Source: JANNAT01 sp031422555
Lineage (GTDB): Bacteria; Pseudomonadota; Alphaproteobacteria; Rhodobacterales; Rhodobacteraceae
Direction: 5' to 3'
DNA length: 64,000 bases
Assembly: GCA_031422555.1 (NCBI GenBank)
Contig: JANPLZ010000120.1
Location: 1-64,000 of the forward strand
Shown: one piece after another, positions 24,069-32,397 of the stretch
Numbering within the stretch: the first letter of the stretch is position 1
Layout of the letters: every line of letters begins with the position of its first letter
The notes under the pieces: model-generated
What the model was told of the DNA's origin: nothing
The model's database searches: none
Seen by the model: the letters and a program-made list of their open reading frames with translations, nothing else
Program-made: the position numbers and the translations under genes

Positions 24069-24305
24069 GTGGAAGGTAACATCGCACAAATGGGTCAGTT
24101 CATCGGTGCCGGCCTGGCCGCTATCGGTTCGGGCGCAGCGGCTATCGGTGTTGGTCATGTGGCCGGCAACTTTTTGGCGGGCGCGTTGCGCAACCCGTCG
24201 GCAGCGGCGTCGCAAACTGCGACTCTGTTCATCGGTCTGGCCTTTGCCGAAGCGCTGGGGATCTTTTCGTTCCTCGTCGCGCTGCTGTTGATGTTCGCAG
24301 TCTGA
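24069..24305 (+). CDS. atpE: ATP synthase F0 subunit c
   Basis: 78 aa with a GTG start and AAGGAGA upstream. It is a hairpin of two helices with the Gly-rich first helix GAGLAAIGSGAAAIGVGHVAG, the loop ALRNPSA and the proton-carrying glutamate in the second helix (GLAFAEALGIFSFLVALLL). It makes up the rotating c-ring. Confidence 0.97.
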   Translation: MEGNIAQMGQFIGAGLAAIGSGAAAIGVGHVAGNFLAGALRNPSAAASQTATLFIGLAFAEALGIFSFLVALLLMFAV

Positions 24306-24388
24306 TCCACCGACGATCTCTTTACGCTTGGGGATGCGGTCTTTGATCCGCATTCCCAAAAGTTCCTAAAGATCCGACGGAGGGCGTT

Positions 24389-24913
24389 ATGGCCGCGACT
24401 GACACAGCGACTGAAGCAGGCAAAGCGGGCATGCCGCAGCTTGATTTTTCTACTTTTCCGAACCAAATTTTTTGGCTCGTGGTTACGCTTTTGGTGATTT
24501 ACTTTGTGCTGTCGCGCATTGCACTGCCACGGATTGGCGGGGTGTTGGCCGAACGCAAAGGCATCATTACCAATGACTTGGCGGCGGCAGATGAGTTGAA
24601 ACAAAAAGCGGTTTCGGCAGAAAAAGCCTATAACGAGGCTTTGGTGCGCGCCCGTGCCGAGGCGAATAAAATCGTGGCCGAAGCCAAAGCTGACATTCAA
24701 AAAGACCTGAACAAAGCGATTGCTGTTGCAGATACGCAAATTGCCGCCAAAGCAGCCGAATCTGAGTCGCGGATCGGTGAGATACGGGCAGGCGCGCTAG
24801 ACGCCATCACCGAAGTTGCCAAAGACACGGCAGCGGCATTGGTGTCAGCCTTGGGCGGGTCGGCGGACGCGAAATCGATCACAGCGGCTGTTTCGGCGCG
24901 GATGAAAGGGTAA
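24389..24913 (+). CDS. atpX: ATP synthase F0 subunit b'
   Basis: 174 aa. One membrane segment (about 27-47, FPNQIFWLVVTLLVIYFVLSR) is followed by a long charged helix with heptad character (LAERKGIITNDLAAADELKQKA onwards). It is the shorter divergent b' copy that pairs with b to form the peripheral stalk in photosynthetic-type bacteria. The next gene starts 4 bp downstream. Confidence 0.93.
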   Translation: MAATDTATEAGKAGMPQLDFSTFPNQIFWLVVTLLVIYFVLSRIALPRIGGVLAERKGIITNDLAAADELKQKAVSAEKAYNEALVRARAEANKIVAEAKADIQKDLNKAIAVADTQIAAKAAESESRIGEIRAGALDAITEVAKDTAAALVSALGGSADAKSITAAVSARMKG

Positions 24914-24917
24914 AACG

Positions 24918-25475
24918 ATGAAAAAGTTACTGGCATCCGCATTTGTGTTGACGGCCTCTCCTGCGCTGGCGGCGGAAGGTGCATTCATTTCGCTGCGCAA
25001 CACCAACTTTATCGTCTTGCTGGCGTTTTTGTTGTTTGTCGGGATTTTGATAAAGTTCGGCGTGCCGGGCAAAATTGCTGGCCTGCTGGATGCACGCGCG
25101 GCGCAGATCAAATCCGATCTGGCCGAAGCGAAGGCGTTGCGGGAAGAAGCCCGTGCTTTGCTGGCATCTTACGAGAAAAAGCAAAAAGAAGTTCAGGAAC
25201 AGTCCGAACGCATCATCGCGTCAGCCAAAGAAGAAGCCCAAACCGCCGCCAAACAGGCCAAAGCCGATCTGAAACAGTCGATTGCGCGCCGCTTGGCCGC
25301 AGCCGAAGATCAGATCGCCTCGGCCGAGGCTTCGGCACTGCGGGCGGTGCGGGAACGTGCGGTGTCGGTGGCGGTTGCTGCGGCGGCAGATGTTTTAGCC
25401 AAGCAAAGCACGGCAGGCAGTGCGTCAGCGTCGATTGATGCAGCGATTGCCACTGTCGAAGCCAAGTTTCACTAA
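24918..25475 (+). CDS. atpF: ATP synthase F0 subunit b
   Basis: 185 aa. An N-terminal signal-like segment (MKKLLASAFVLTASPALAAEG) is followed by the membrane anchor (about 29-47, NFIVLLAFLLFVGILIKFG) and a long helical stalk (LLDARAAQIKSDLAEAKALREEARALL..). Last gene of the operon, with a terminator 20 bp downstream. The cleavable-looking leader before the anchor is common in alphaproteobacterial b subunits. Confidence 0.95.
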   Translation: MKKLLASAFVLTASPALAAEGAFISLRNTNFIVLLAFLLFVGILIKFGVPGKIAGLLDARAAQIKSDLAEAKALREEARALLASYEKKQKEVQEQSERIIASAKEEAQTAAKQAKADLKQSIARRLAAAEDQIASAEASALRAVRERAVSVAVAAAADVLAKQSTAGSASASIDAAIATVEAKFH

Positions 25476-25492
25476 ATCATTGGCATTAATGT

Positions 25493-25521
25493 AAAAGTCC
25501 GGGTTCACGCCCGGTTTTTTG
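25493..25521 (+). terminator. Rho-independent terminator of the F0 operon
   Basis: CCGGG (25499-25503) and CCCGG (25510-25514) around TTCACG, flanked by AAAA and a run of six T. Confidence 0.85.
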
Positions 25522-25532
25522 TGTTTCCGCCC

Positions 25533-26300
25533 CTAGCGCGTGCCTTCATGCTGCAACCGTTGCAGCGCCACGGCCTCGTGCCGGGCAGCTTTGATCTGGT
25601 CCGCCATCGACTGTTCAACGAAATTCATATGCGCCTCTACGGCGGCACGGGCCGCTTGGGGGTCGCGCAGTTGCACGCCAACATTGATCGCGCGGTGCTG
25701 ATCCAGCAAATGATCCCGGGTCAGGCGGTTTTTGAACATGATCTGACGGTTGTAAAACACGCCCTGCCGCAGCAAATCATACATCGAGCGCATCATATGC
25801 AGCATCACCACATTATGGCTGGCCTCGATGATCGCCATGTGAAAATTCGCGTCCAGCTCTGCCTCGTCGGTAGGATCGCGCTTTTGATGCGCGGCCTCCA
25901 TTTTGCAAAAGATCGCGTCTATCACTTTCAGATCGGTATCCGATCCCAGTTTCGCCGCCCGCTCGGCCGCCAGACCTTCCATGTCGCGGCGGAACGACAC
26001 ATAGTCGAACACCGCCTCTTCGTGGCTGGAAAACAGATCAACCAAACCCGGCGCAAACGCCGATCCCAACACATCGGCGACGAATATCCCGGCGTTGGGG
26101 CGGCTGGCCAGCAAGCCGCGGTCTTGCAAATCGGCCACCGCCTCTCGCAGGCTGGGCCGTGATACGCCTAGGCGGTCAGACAATTCGCGTTCGGACGGCA
26201 GCCGCTCGCCCGGCCGTAAAATACCGCGCAAGATCAGCAATTCGATCTGATGCACAACGGATTGCGACAGTTTTTCGGCTTCGATTTTTTGAAAAGGCAT
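25533..26300 (-). CDS. GntR family (FCD domain) regulator, probable repressor of glcDEF
   Basis: 255 aa from the ATG at 26300, with GGAG upstream. An N-terminal winged helix (QIELLILRGILRPGERLPSERELSDRLGVSRPSLREAVADLQDRGLLASR) is followed by an FCD ligand domain (about 95-245). That domain has likely metal-site residues in ELDANFHMAIIEASHN and LDQHRAINVGVQLRDPQAARAAVEAHM. It is of the PdhR/LldR/GlcC type that senses small organic acids. The same inverted repeat lies 16 bp before this gene and 16 bp before glcD at 60.6 kb, so it probably controls itself and the glycolate oxidase genes. A longer GTG-type start upstream would overlap the operator and is less likely. Confidence 0.9.
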   Translation of the reverse strand: MPFQKIEAEKLSQSVVHQIELLILRGILRPGERLPSERELSDRLGVSRPSLREAVADLQDRGLLASRPNAGIFVADVLGSAFAPGLVDLFSSHEEAVFDYVSFRRDMEGLAAERAAKLGSDTDLKVIDAIFCKMEAAHQKRDPTDEAELDANFHMAIIEASHNVVMLHMMRSMYDLLRQGVFYNRQIMFKNRLTRDHLLDQHRAINVGVQLRDPQAARAAVEAHMNFVEQSMADQIKAARHEAVALQRLQHEGTR

Positions 26301-26314
26301 GTGCAGGCTCCGGC

Positions 26315-26337
26315 ATTGGTTTGAACATATGACCAAT
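26315..26337. promoter_or_regulatory. Operator of the GntR/FCD regulator (autoregulation)
   Basis: TTGGT (26316-26320), 11 nt, ACCAA (26332-26336); with flanking A/T the arms are ATTGGT and ACCAAT. It ends 16 bp before the start codon at 26300. Arm sequence, N11 spacing and distance to the ATG are identical to the site before glcD (60625-60645). Confidence 0.75.
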
Positions 26338-26353
26338 TTTGCGGGGCCTCAAC

Positions 26354-26385
26354 GAAAAAGGGCCGGGCGTGTTGCCCAGCCCCCT
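26354..26385 (-). terminator. Rho-independent terminator of the OmpA-like lipoprotein gene
   Basis: On the minus strand GGGCTGGGC pairs with GCCCGGCCC around AACAC, followed by TTTTTCG. It lies 17 bp beyond the stop of the OmpA-like gene. Confidence 0.8.
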
Positions 26386-26401
26386 TTCTGCGGTGATCAG
26401 A

Positions 26402-27058
26402 TCACGCGGTCGGGCGAATGATGATCTCAACACGGCGGTTTTGCGCGCGGCCCTGTTCTGACAGGTTGGACGCAATCGGTTGATCTTCGCCCCGCCCAAA
26501 GGCCGACAAACGGCCATTCGGCACACCACTTTCGCGCAGCACATTGGCGACGGAAACCGCGCGGCGTTGCGACAGATCCTGGTTATAGGCAGCAGAACCA
26601 GAGTTGTCGGTATGCCCGATCACTTCGATCTGGCTGTTGGGATAGCGCAACAGGCTGCTGGCGACGGCCTTGATATCGCGGGTCAAATCCGACCGCAAAT
26701 TGGCGCTGTCGGTGGCAAACAGCACGTCTTGCGGCATGTTCACAACCAAATACTGGCCGTTGTTGGTGACGGTGATATTCGAATTGCCGATCGAGCCGCG
26801 CAAATCGGCGGCTTGCTGATCCAGCGAGTTGCCGATGGCACCGCCAATTGCCGCCCCCAAGGCACCGCCAACAACCGCTTTGGCCAGACGATCATCGCCC
26901 TTCTGGCTGCCACCGGCCACTGCGCCGATCAGACCACCGACGATGGCACCGTTACGGGCGCGGGCATTCGGATCATCGGGATAGGCGTTCGGGTCAACAC
27001 AGGCACCAAGGGTCAATGCGGCCATCGTGCAAAGAATAAGCGGGGTTTTGAATATCAT
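26402..27058 (-). CDS. OmpA family lipoprotein with glycine-zipper segment
   Basis: 218 aa from ATG 27058 with GAGG upstream. Lipoprotein signal (LTLGAC, lipidated Cys at residue 20). The glycine-zipper region GAIVGGLIGAVAGG and VVGGALGAAIGGAIGNSLD (about 38-80) resembles YiaD/SlyB-type proteins. The OmpA_C peptidoglycan-binding domain (about 105-215) has VLFATDSANLR, IEVIGHTDNSGSAAYNQDLSQRRA and GRGEDQPIASN..GRAQNRRVEI, including the Asp and Arg that bind diaminopimelate. It probably ties the outer membrane to the cell wall. Confidence 0.9.
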   Translation of the reverse strand: MIFKTPLILCTMAALTLGACVDPNAYPDDPNARARNGAIVGGLIGAVAGGSQKGDDRLAKAVVGGALGAAIGGAIGNSLDQQAADLRGSIGNSNITVTNNGQYLVVNMPQDVLFATDSANLRSDLTRDIKAVASSLLRYPNSQIEVIGHTDNSGSAAYNQDLSQRRAVSVANVLRESGVPNGRLSAFGRGEDQPIASNLSEQGRAQNRRVEIIIRPTA

Positions 27059-27266
27059 AGTCTGCCTCGATTTTATTGAAGTCCCTGCGGACCGATGCGA
27101 ATAGTCTATAGCAACCTTGATCAACGCAGGACAGGCCCCGCCGGTTCCCGGCTGATTTCCGCCCATAAAACGGCGTCAGCTTTGGCATGGATCGCAGATG
27201 GCGGCGCTATGCTTTGGGCTGTAAAAGAGTTTGATCGTGATGGGTCGCGGGAATTTTCAACCCACC

Positions 27267-28100
27267 CTATGCCGCATCTTCGCGTGCCGATTCCCATGCC
27301 AGCATCGCGCGCTTTACCGGCAGGCCCCAGTGATAGCCACCAAGCCCGCCGGATTTGCGCAAGGCCCGGTGGCACGGCACCAAAAAGCTGATCGGATTGC
27401 GCCCTACGGCGGTGCCCACCGCCCGCATTGCCGCCGGATGGCCCACCGCGCCCGCAATTTCGGAATAGCTGGTGACATGGCCAGACGGCACATGCAGCAG
27501 CGCCTCCCATACCTTGATCTGAAAGGGTGCTCCGATCAGGTGCAACTGGGTGTCTTTGCCCCCCAAAGCCGCATCAACCATCGGCACAAGGGCAGCCTGA
27601 TCTTGGGTGAAGGTGGCCCGCGGCCAGCGCGCCCGAAGATCAGCCATCGCCCATTCGCGGCCAAATTCTTCGGTAAACCCCAGACCGCAAATGCCACGGT
27701 CGGTGGCCATCACCAAAGCCTCGCCAAATTGCGATGGCACATAGGCCCAACCGATTTTCACCCCAATGGCGCCTTTTGCATAGTCCCCGGGACTCATGGC
27801 TTCCCAAGTCAGGAACAAATCATGCAACCGCCCGCCGCCCGAAAGCCCGCTCAACTGCGCTGTTTCCAGCACGGTGAACCGATCCGCCAACAATCGGCGC
27901 GCGTGATCCAGTGTCAGATATTGTTGATACCGTTTCGGCGATACCCCAACCCATTGCGAAAACGTGCGCTGGAAATGCGCCGCGCTGATGCCCATTTTGG
28001 CCGCAAGACCCTCTAGCGACAGTTGCGGGCCTTCGGCGTCGATAATCTTCAGCGCGCGGACGATGACGGCGTAATGATAGGCGGGGGATTGATCGGTCAT
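27267..28100 (-). CDS. Ada-like fusion: AraC-type HTH domain plus methylated-DNA-protein cysteine methyltransferase
   Basis: 277 aa from the ATG at 28100, which has GGAG 6-9 nt upstream. Residues about 5-110 form an AraC-type double helix-turn-helix (LEGLAAKMGISAAHFQRTFSQWVGVSPKRYQQY). Residues about 115-275 form the Ogt/MGMT domain with SYSEIAGAVGHPAAMRAVGTAVGRNP and the acceptor Cys in LVPCHRAL (C243). The N-terminal zinc domain of E. coli Ada, which repairs methylphosphotriesters and switches Ada on, is absent. The protein should repair O6-methylguanine; whether the AraC part regulates genes is unproven. Confidence 0.9.
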   Translation of the reverse strand: MTDQSPAYHYAVIVRALKIIDAEGPQLSLEGLAAKMGISAAHFQRTFSQWVGVSPKRYQQYLTLDHARRLLADRFTVLETAQLSGLSGGGRLHDLFLTWEAMSPGDYAKGAIGVKIGWAYVPSQFGEALVMATDRGICGLGFTEEFGREWAMADLRARWPRATFTQDQAALVPMVDAALGGKDTQLHLIGAPFQIKVWEALLHVPSGHVTSYSEIAGAVGHPAAMRAVGTAVGRNPISFLVPCHRALRKSGGLGGYHWGLPVKRAMLAWESAREDAA

Positions 28101-28205
28101 TTGGGTCTCCATTCCCCCAGCATAGGGTGCGATACGGGGCGGTGCGACCCGTTTCATGCGCCTTGATCCTTGTGTCCAGACCTTGGTTTGCGGCATAGCT
28201 AGGGG

Positions 28206-28850
28206 ATGGCACGCCAACTTGATTACCCCGCGATGAAACGCATCTTCACCCTGTTTCAGGCTGCCCAGCCCGAACCTGTCGGTGAGTTGCATCATACCAA
28301 CGCCTTTACGCTGGTGGTCGCGGTGGCCCTGTCGGCGCAGTCAACCGATGTCGGGGTGAACAAGGCCACCGCCAAGCTGTTTCAAATCGCCGATACGCCC
28401 GAAAAGATGCTGGCTCTGGGCGAATTGGCGGTGATCGAGCATATCAAAACCATCGGGCTGTTCCGCAACAAGGCCCGCAACGTCATCAAGCTGAGCCAGA
28501 TGCTGGTGGATCAGTTTGATGGTAGGGTGCCGTCGTCGCGTGCAGCCCTGCAATCGCTGCCCGGGGTGGGGCGCAAGACCGCCAATGTGGTGCTGAACAT
28601 GTGGTTTCATCAACCATCCCAAGCGGTTGACACCCATATTTTCCGGCTTGGTAACCGATCCGGCATTGCCCCCGGCAAAACCGAAACCGCGGTTGAACGC
28701 GCCATCGAAGACAACGTGCCCGCAGAATTTCAACTGCACGCGCACCACTGGCTTATTTTGCACGGGCGGTATATCTGCATCGCGCGCAAGCCGAAATGCG
28801 GCATCTGCTCGATCCGCGATCTGTGTCTATACGAGGAAAAGACCGAATGA
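28206..28850 (+). CDS. nth: Endonuclease III
   Basis: 214 aa. It has a helix-hairpin-helix with the catalytic lysine (SLPGVGRKTANVVL), the catalytic aspartate (AVDTHIFRLGNR) and the C-terminal 4Fe-4S loop C-x6-C-x2-C-x5-C (CIARKPKCGICSIRDLC). It removes oxidised pyrimidines and nicks abasic sites. The stop overlaps the start of the following kinase gene (ATGA). It is divergent from the alkyltransferase gene, giving a small DNA-repair pair. Confidence 0.96.
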   Translation: MARQLDYPAMKRIFTLFQAAQPEPVGELHHTNAFTLVVAVALSAQSTDVGVNKATAKLFQIADTPEKMLALGELAVIEHIKTIGLFRNKARNVIKLSQMLVDQFDGRVPSSRAALQSLPGVGRKTANVVLNMWFHQPSQAVDTHIFRLGNRSGIAPGKTETAVERAIEDNVPAEFQLHAHHWLILHGRYICIARKPKCGICSIRDLCLYEEKTE

Positions 28851-29830
28851 AACGTTATCAGGTTGTCGGCATCGGCAATGCCATTGTCGATGTGTTTGCA
28901 CAGGCCGATGACAGTTTTCTGGAACTGATGGGCATCGAAAAAAGCATCATGCAGCTGGTGGAACGGGAACGCGGCGAACTGCTTTATGCCGCAATGCAAA
29001 ATCGCGTGCAGGCGGCGGGCGGATCGGTGGCGAACACCTTGGCGGGTCTGGGCAGTCTGGGACTTGGCACCGCGTTTATTGGCCGGGTGCATGATGATGT
29101 GCTGGGGCGGTTTTACGCCGACGCGATGGCGAAGGATGGCACCGATTTTGTCAACGCCCCGGTGGCGGGGGGGGATTTGCCGACCTCGCGGTCGATGATT
29201 TTTGTGGCCCCCGATGGCGAGCGGTCGATGAACACCTATCTGGGTATTTCATCCGAACTTGGCCCCGAAGATGTGGCCGATGATGTGGCGGGGCAGGCGG
29301 ATATCCTGTTTTTGGAAGGGTATCTTTACGACAAACCCAAGGGCAAACAAGCGTTTGAGCGGGCGGCAAAGCTGTGTCGCGCGGCGGGGGGTATGGCGGG
29401 AATTGCGCTGTCTGATCCGTTTTGCGTTGACCGTCACCGCGACAGTTTCCGGCATCTGGTGCAAGATTTAGACTATGTGATCGGCAACGAACATGAATGG
29501 GCGTCGCTGTATCAGACCGATCTTGACGCGGCGCTGACCCAAGCGGCGGGCGAAGTGGGGCTGGTCGTATGCACGCGGTCCGGCGATGAGGTGATCATTA
29601 TTCGCGGGGCCGAAAAGGTGCATGTGCCGGTGAAACGTGTGGTGCCGGTGGATGCCACCGGTGCGGGTGATTTGTTTGCGGCGGGTTTTTTGTTCGGGCT
29701 GTCAACCGGGCGGCCGCTGAACGTTGCAGGGCGGATGGGGTGTATCGCGGCGGCCGAAGTGATCAGCCATTTCGGAGCGCGCCCCGAGGCAAACCTGATG
29801 GATTTATTCGCCCACGAAGGGCTGATCTGA
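28847..29830 (+). CDS. PfkB family carbohydrate/adenosine kinase
   Basis: 327 aa from ATG 28847, which overlaps the nth stop. PfkB signature 1 region GGSVANTLAGLGSLGLGTAFIG (as parts) and signature 2 DATGAGDLFAAGFLFGL, with the catalytic Asp in GAGD. The N-terminal VVGIGNAIVDVFAQADDSFL and the overall layout resemble adenosine kinases of alphaproteobacteria; fructokinase or ribokinase activity cannot be excluded. Coupled translation with nth is probably positional only. Confidence 0.87.
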   Translation: MKRYQVVGIGNAIVDVFAQADDSFLELMGIEKSIMQLVERERGELLYAAMQNRVQAAGGSVANTLAGLGSLGLGTAFIGRVHDDVLGRFYADAMAKDGTDFVNAPVAGGDLPTSRSMIFVAPDGERSMNTYLGISSELGPEDVADDVAGQADILFLEGYLYDKPKGKQAFERAAKLCRAAGGMAGIALSDPFCVDRHRDSFRHLVQDLDYVIGNEHEWASLYQTDLDAALTQAAGEVGLVVCTRSGDEVIIIRGAEKVHVPVKRVVPVDATGAGDLFAAGFLFGLSTGRPLNVAGRMGCIAAAEVISHFGARPEANLMDLFAHEGLI

Positions 29831-29870
29831 CCGCCATCATGCGGAATGTGCGACAAGAAAAGAGGATGCG

Positions 29871-30038
29871 ATGACGGATTACGGAAAATCGGGCAATGCC
29901 AAAAGCGACAAGAACATTCCCCGCCACAAGGTTGGCAAAGGTTTGGGCGCCGAAAAAAGCGCAACCGGCGGCAAGGCCAGCAAGGATGAGCTGGTGGCCC
30001 GCATGAAAGCGGCGGCTGAAAAGAAAAAGCTGGGGTAG
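29871..30038 (+). CDS. Small conserved-looking hypothetical protein, Lys/Gly-rich
   Basis: 55 aa, too short to have drawn attention by length alone. AGAGGA lies 5-10 nt before the ATG. Sequence begins MTDYGKSGNAKSDKNIPRHK, continues with a Gly/Lys segment and ends in a helix ELVARMKAAAEKKKLG. It is basic, with no membrane segment. It follows the PfkB kinase gene by 40 bp and reads the same way. No function can be assigned. Confidence 0.65.
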   Translation: MTDYGKSGNAKSDKNIPRHKVGKGLGAEKSATGGKASKDELVARMKAAAEKKKLG

Positions 30039-30069
30039 GAGAGGGCTGCAGACTTGCCCCGATTACGCG

Positions 30070-30708
30070 CTACCTGATTGCCTCTAAGCCGGCATCCGTC
30101 AAGGTGCAGTCGCGCACCACATCCGCGCTACAGCCGCGCGGTTGCAAGTCGGTGGTCAGGCAAATCCGCACCTCCTGGATCATCCCGGCCTTGCAGGTCA
30201 CGGTGATCTGGTCGCGGCCAAGGCGGGGGTTGGCTTCGACAAACGCATCTTCGATAACCGATGCAGGCACCGACAAATCCTTGCTGATCCGGGCAAAGAT
30301 CGGCGGGATGGTCACGCCATCATAGGCCCGCCGTGATGTGGCAAAATAGTCTTTTGCCGACAATCCCGAACAGCGCCCATGCTTTTTCCATTCGTAAAAC
30401 GCCAACCCCGCGCCACCCATGATATCGGCCATGCCAGCGGTTTCCCCGCGCGACGGATCCCCCTGCCCGGTGCGGCAATAGGATGGATAGCCGTCGTCAT
30501 ATTGCGGCCAAAGCCCGTGCAACGTCCATGTCAACCCGCGCCCTGCGTCACATTGCGGATCATCGCGGGCATCGCCGGTGGCGGCGCACCAGTTGGCTGA
30601 CCAACTCAGGGACAAGACGTAATAGTCAAAATCACCGGCCTGCTCGCCCTCGGCACGGGCCACAGCGCCCGCGCAGATCGCCGCAATCACCAACGCAAGC
30701 AGCCGCAT
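30070..30708 (-). CDS. Ribonuclease T2 family protein (secreted or periplasmic)
   Basis: 212 aa from ATG 30708, chosen because it begins a signal peptide (MRLLALVIAAICAGAVARAEG). Both RNase T2 active-site motifs are present: CAS1 LTWTLHGLWPQ and CAS2 EWKKHGRC, supplying the two catalytic histidines. Several cysteines suit disulfide formation in the periplasm. The enzyme cleaves single-stranded RNA to 2',3'-cyclic phosphates, probably for scavenging. It is divergent from trcR. Confidence 0.93.
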   Translation of the reverse strand: MRLLALVIAAICAGAVARAEGEQAGDFDYYVLSLSWSANWCAATGDARDDPQCDAGRGLTWTLHGLWPQYDDGYPSYCRTGQGDPSRGETAGMADIMGGAGLAFYEWKKHGRCSGLSAKDYFATSRRAYDGVTIPPIFARISKDLSVPASVIEDAFVEANPRLGRDQITVTCKAGMIQEVRICLTTDLQPRGCSADVVRDCTLTDAGLEAIR

Positions 30709-30857
30709 TTTCGCTTTCCCTTCTGCCAAAACCGCAGTATACGGGCGCAGAATTCCCAAAACATGAAAACTACGCGGCCCCGGTCGCAGCCGTTTTCCCG
30801 GCTTGGGGAAGAATTGTAAAGGCCCGCCTTTCCGGGCCATGCCAAAGGGATGAACCG

Positions 30858-31604
30858 ATGTCCAAGCCGCTGATGTCCAAAGCCACTGCCGTTTGGCTGG
30901 TTGATCACACCACGCTGACCTTTCGTCAGGTTGCCGAATTTTGCGGCATGCATGAATTGGAAGTGCAGGGCATTGCCGATGGCGATGTGGCCACCGGGGT
31001 CAAGGGGTTTGACCCGGTTGGCAACAATCAGTTGGACCCGATCGAAATTGAGCGCGGCCAAAAAGATCCGCTGTATAAGTTAAAGCTGAAGTTCAACGCA
31101 TCGGCGGTGGGCGAAGAAGCCCGGCGCGGCCCGCGCTATACGCCGTTGTCGAAACGGCAGGATCGTCCGGCCTCGATTTTGTGGCTGGTCAAGTTCCACC
31201 CCGAATTGTCCGATGGCGCAATTGGCAAATTGGTGGGCACCACCAAGCCGACCATCCAGTCGATCCGCTCGCGCAGCCACTGGAACATCTCGAACATCAC
31301 CCCGATTGATCCGGTGGCGCTGGGCCTGTGCCGCCAGACCGAACTGGACAGCGCCGTTCAGGCCGCCGCCCGCAAAAAGGCCGCCGAAGGTAAAGTCATG
31401 ACGGATGACGAGCGTCGCAAACTGGTGTCAACCGAACAATCCCTTGCCATGGCCCCCGAAGCCAAAGTGCCCTCAGGCATGGCCGCCTTTGTGCCGGAAG
31501 AGCGTGAAGAAAAAGCCGCAGACTATTCGGATGCCGAAAGCTTTTTCAACATCCAGTCCGGCGATGATGATGACGAGGACGAAGACGACAACGCGCGTCA
31601 CTGA
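30858..31604 (+). CDS. trcR: Cell cycle transcriptional regulator TrcR (DUF1013)
   Basis: 248 aa from ATG 30858 with AAGGGA upstream. The sequence MSKATAVWLVDHTTLTFRQVAEFCGMHELEVQGIADGD (in parts) and the central RPASILWLVKFHPELSDGAIGKLVGTTKPTIQSIRSRSHWN are the hallmark of the alphaproteobacterial DUF1013 family, now called TrcR. The second stretch is a helix-turn-helix. The C-terminus is acidic (DDDDEDEDD). In other alphaproteobacteria it is a conserved regulator tied to the CtrA/GcrA cell-cycle network. A strong terminator follows. Confidence 0.93.
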   Translation: MSKPLMSKATAVWLVDHTTLTFRQVAEFCGMHELEVQGIADGDVATGVKGFDPVGNNQLDPIEIERGQKDPLYKLKLKFNASAVGEEARRGPRYTPLSKRQDRPASILWLVKFHPELSDGAIGKLVGTTKPTIQSIRSRSHWNISNITPIDPVALGLCRQTELDSAVQAAARKKAAEGKVMTDDERRKLVSTEQSLAMAPEAKVPSGMAAFVPEEREEKAADYSDAESFFNIQSGDDDDEDEDDNARH

Positions 31605-31621
31605 TCGCGTCGTTGATCCAG

Positions 31622-31654
31622 AAAAACCCCCGGTCGCCAGGCCGGGGTTTTTTG
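31622..31654 (+). terminator. Terminator between trcR and yqgE
   Basis: AAAAACCCCCGG, an 8-nt loop and CCGGGGTTTTTT; A and T runs on both sides make it usable from either strand. It lies between two convergent genes. Confidence 0.88.
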
Positions 31655-31665
31655 TTGCGCAGCAC

Positions 31666-32220
31666 TTAGGCCCGCCCGGCAACCGGTGACAGCATCAAGG
31701 GATCAATCCCCATCGACCGCAACGCGCCCGTCCATTTTGTGGCATTGTCCGCCGAAAAGATCAGCCCGGCAGGCACATCGACCGTCAGCCAGTCATTGCG
31801 GGCAATTTCTGCTTCAATCTGCCCCGGCCCCCAGCCGGAATAGCCCAAAGCCAGCAAGGCCTGATCCGGCCCGGTGCCCTTCGCCATCGCCTCCAGCACA
31901 TCAAGCGTGGCCGTCATGCCGTAGCCGCCTTCGATCTTCATCGTTGCCGGCCCGCCTGCATAATCGGGCGAATGCAGCACAAAGCCACGGCCGCGTTCCA
32001 CCGGCCCCCCGAAATGCACGCCAATGTCGCGGCCACCTTTCGCCAGTGGAATTTTCAAATGGCCCAGCATCGATTCGAACGACAATTCCGGCACCACTTT
32101 GTTGATGATCAGCCCCATCGCCCCGTCGTCCGAATGCACGCAGATCAAAATCACCGCACCCTCAAAGCGCGGGTCCGCCATGCCCGGCATGGCAACCAAC
32201 AGTTTGCCGCAAAGTTCCAT
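31666..32220 (-). CDS. YqgE/AlgH family protein
   Basis: 184 aa, MELCGKLLVAMPGMADPRFEGAVILICVHSDDGAMGLIINK with FGGPVERGRGFVLHSPDY and LLALGYSGWGPGQIEAEIARNDWL, all typical of the family. YqgE structures are known but the biochemical role is not. It is convergent with trcR and divergent from the DsbD-like gene. Confidence 0.92.
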   Translation of the reverse strand: MELCGKLLVAMPGMADPRFEGAVILICVHSDDGAMGLIINKVVPELSFESMLGHLKIPLAKGGRDIGVHFGGPVERGRGFVLHSPDYAGGPATMKIEGGYGMTATLDVLEAMAKGTGPDQALLALGYSGWGPGQIEAEIARNDWLTVDVPAGLIFSADNATKWTGALRSMGIDPLMLSPVAGRA

Positions 32221-32397
32221 CGAATCGCACCTTGGATTGGGCCGGATACCGAATGCACGGTCAGGATGACCCGCGGGGCGCGGCGGCTCAACCCCCCGTT
32301 TTGAAAGGGCGACAATTTGCGCAGGCTTGCGATCTGATCACATCGCGCTGGACAGATCGTGATTTCCTATCTTGTGGCAAATCGCTATGCAGGCGGA

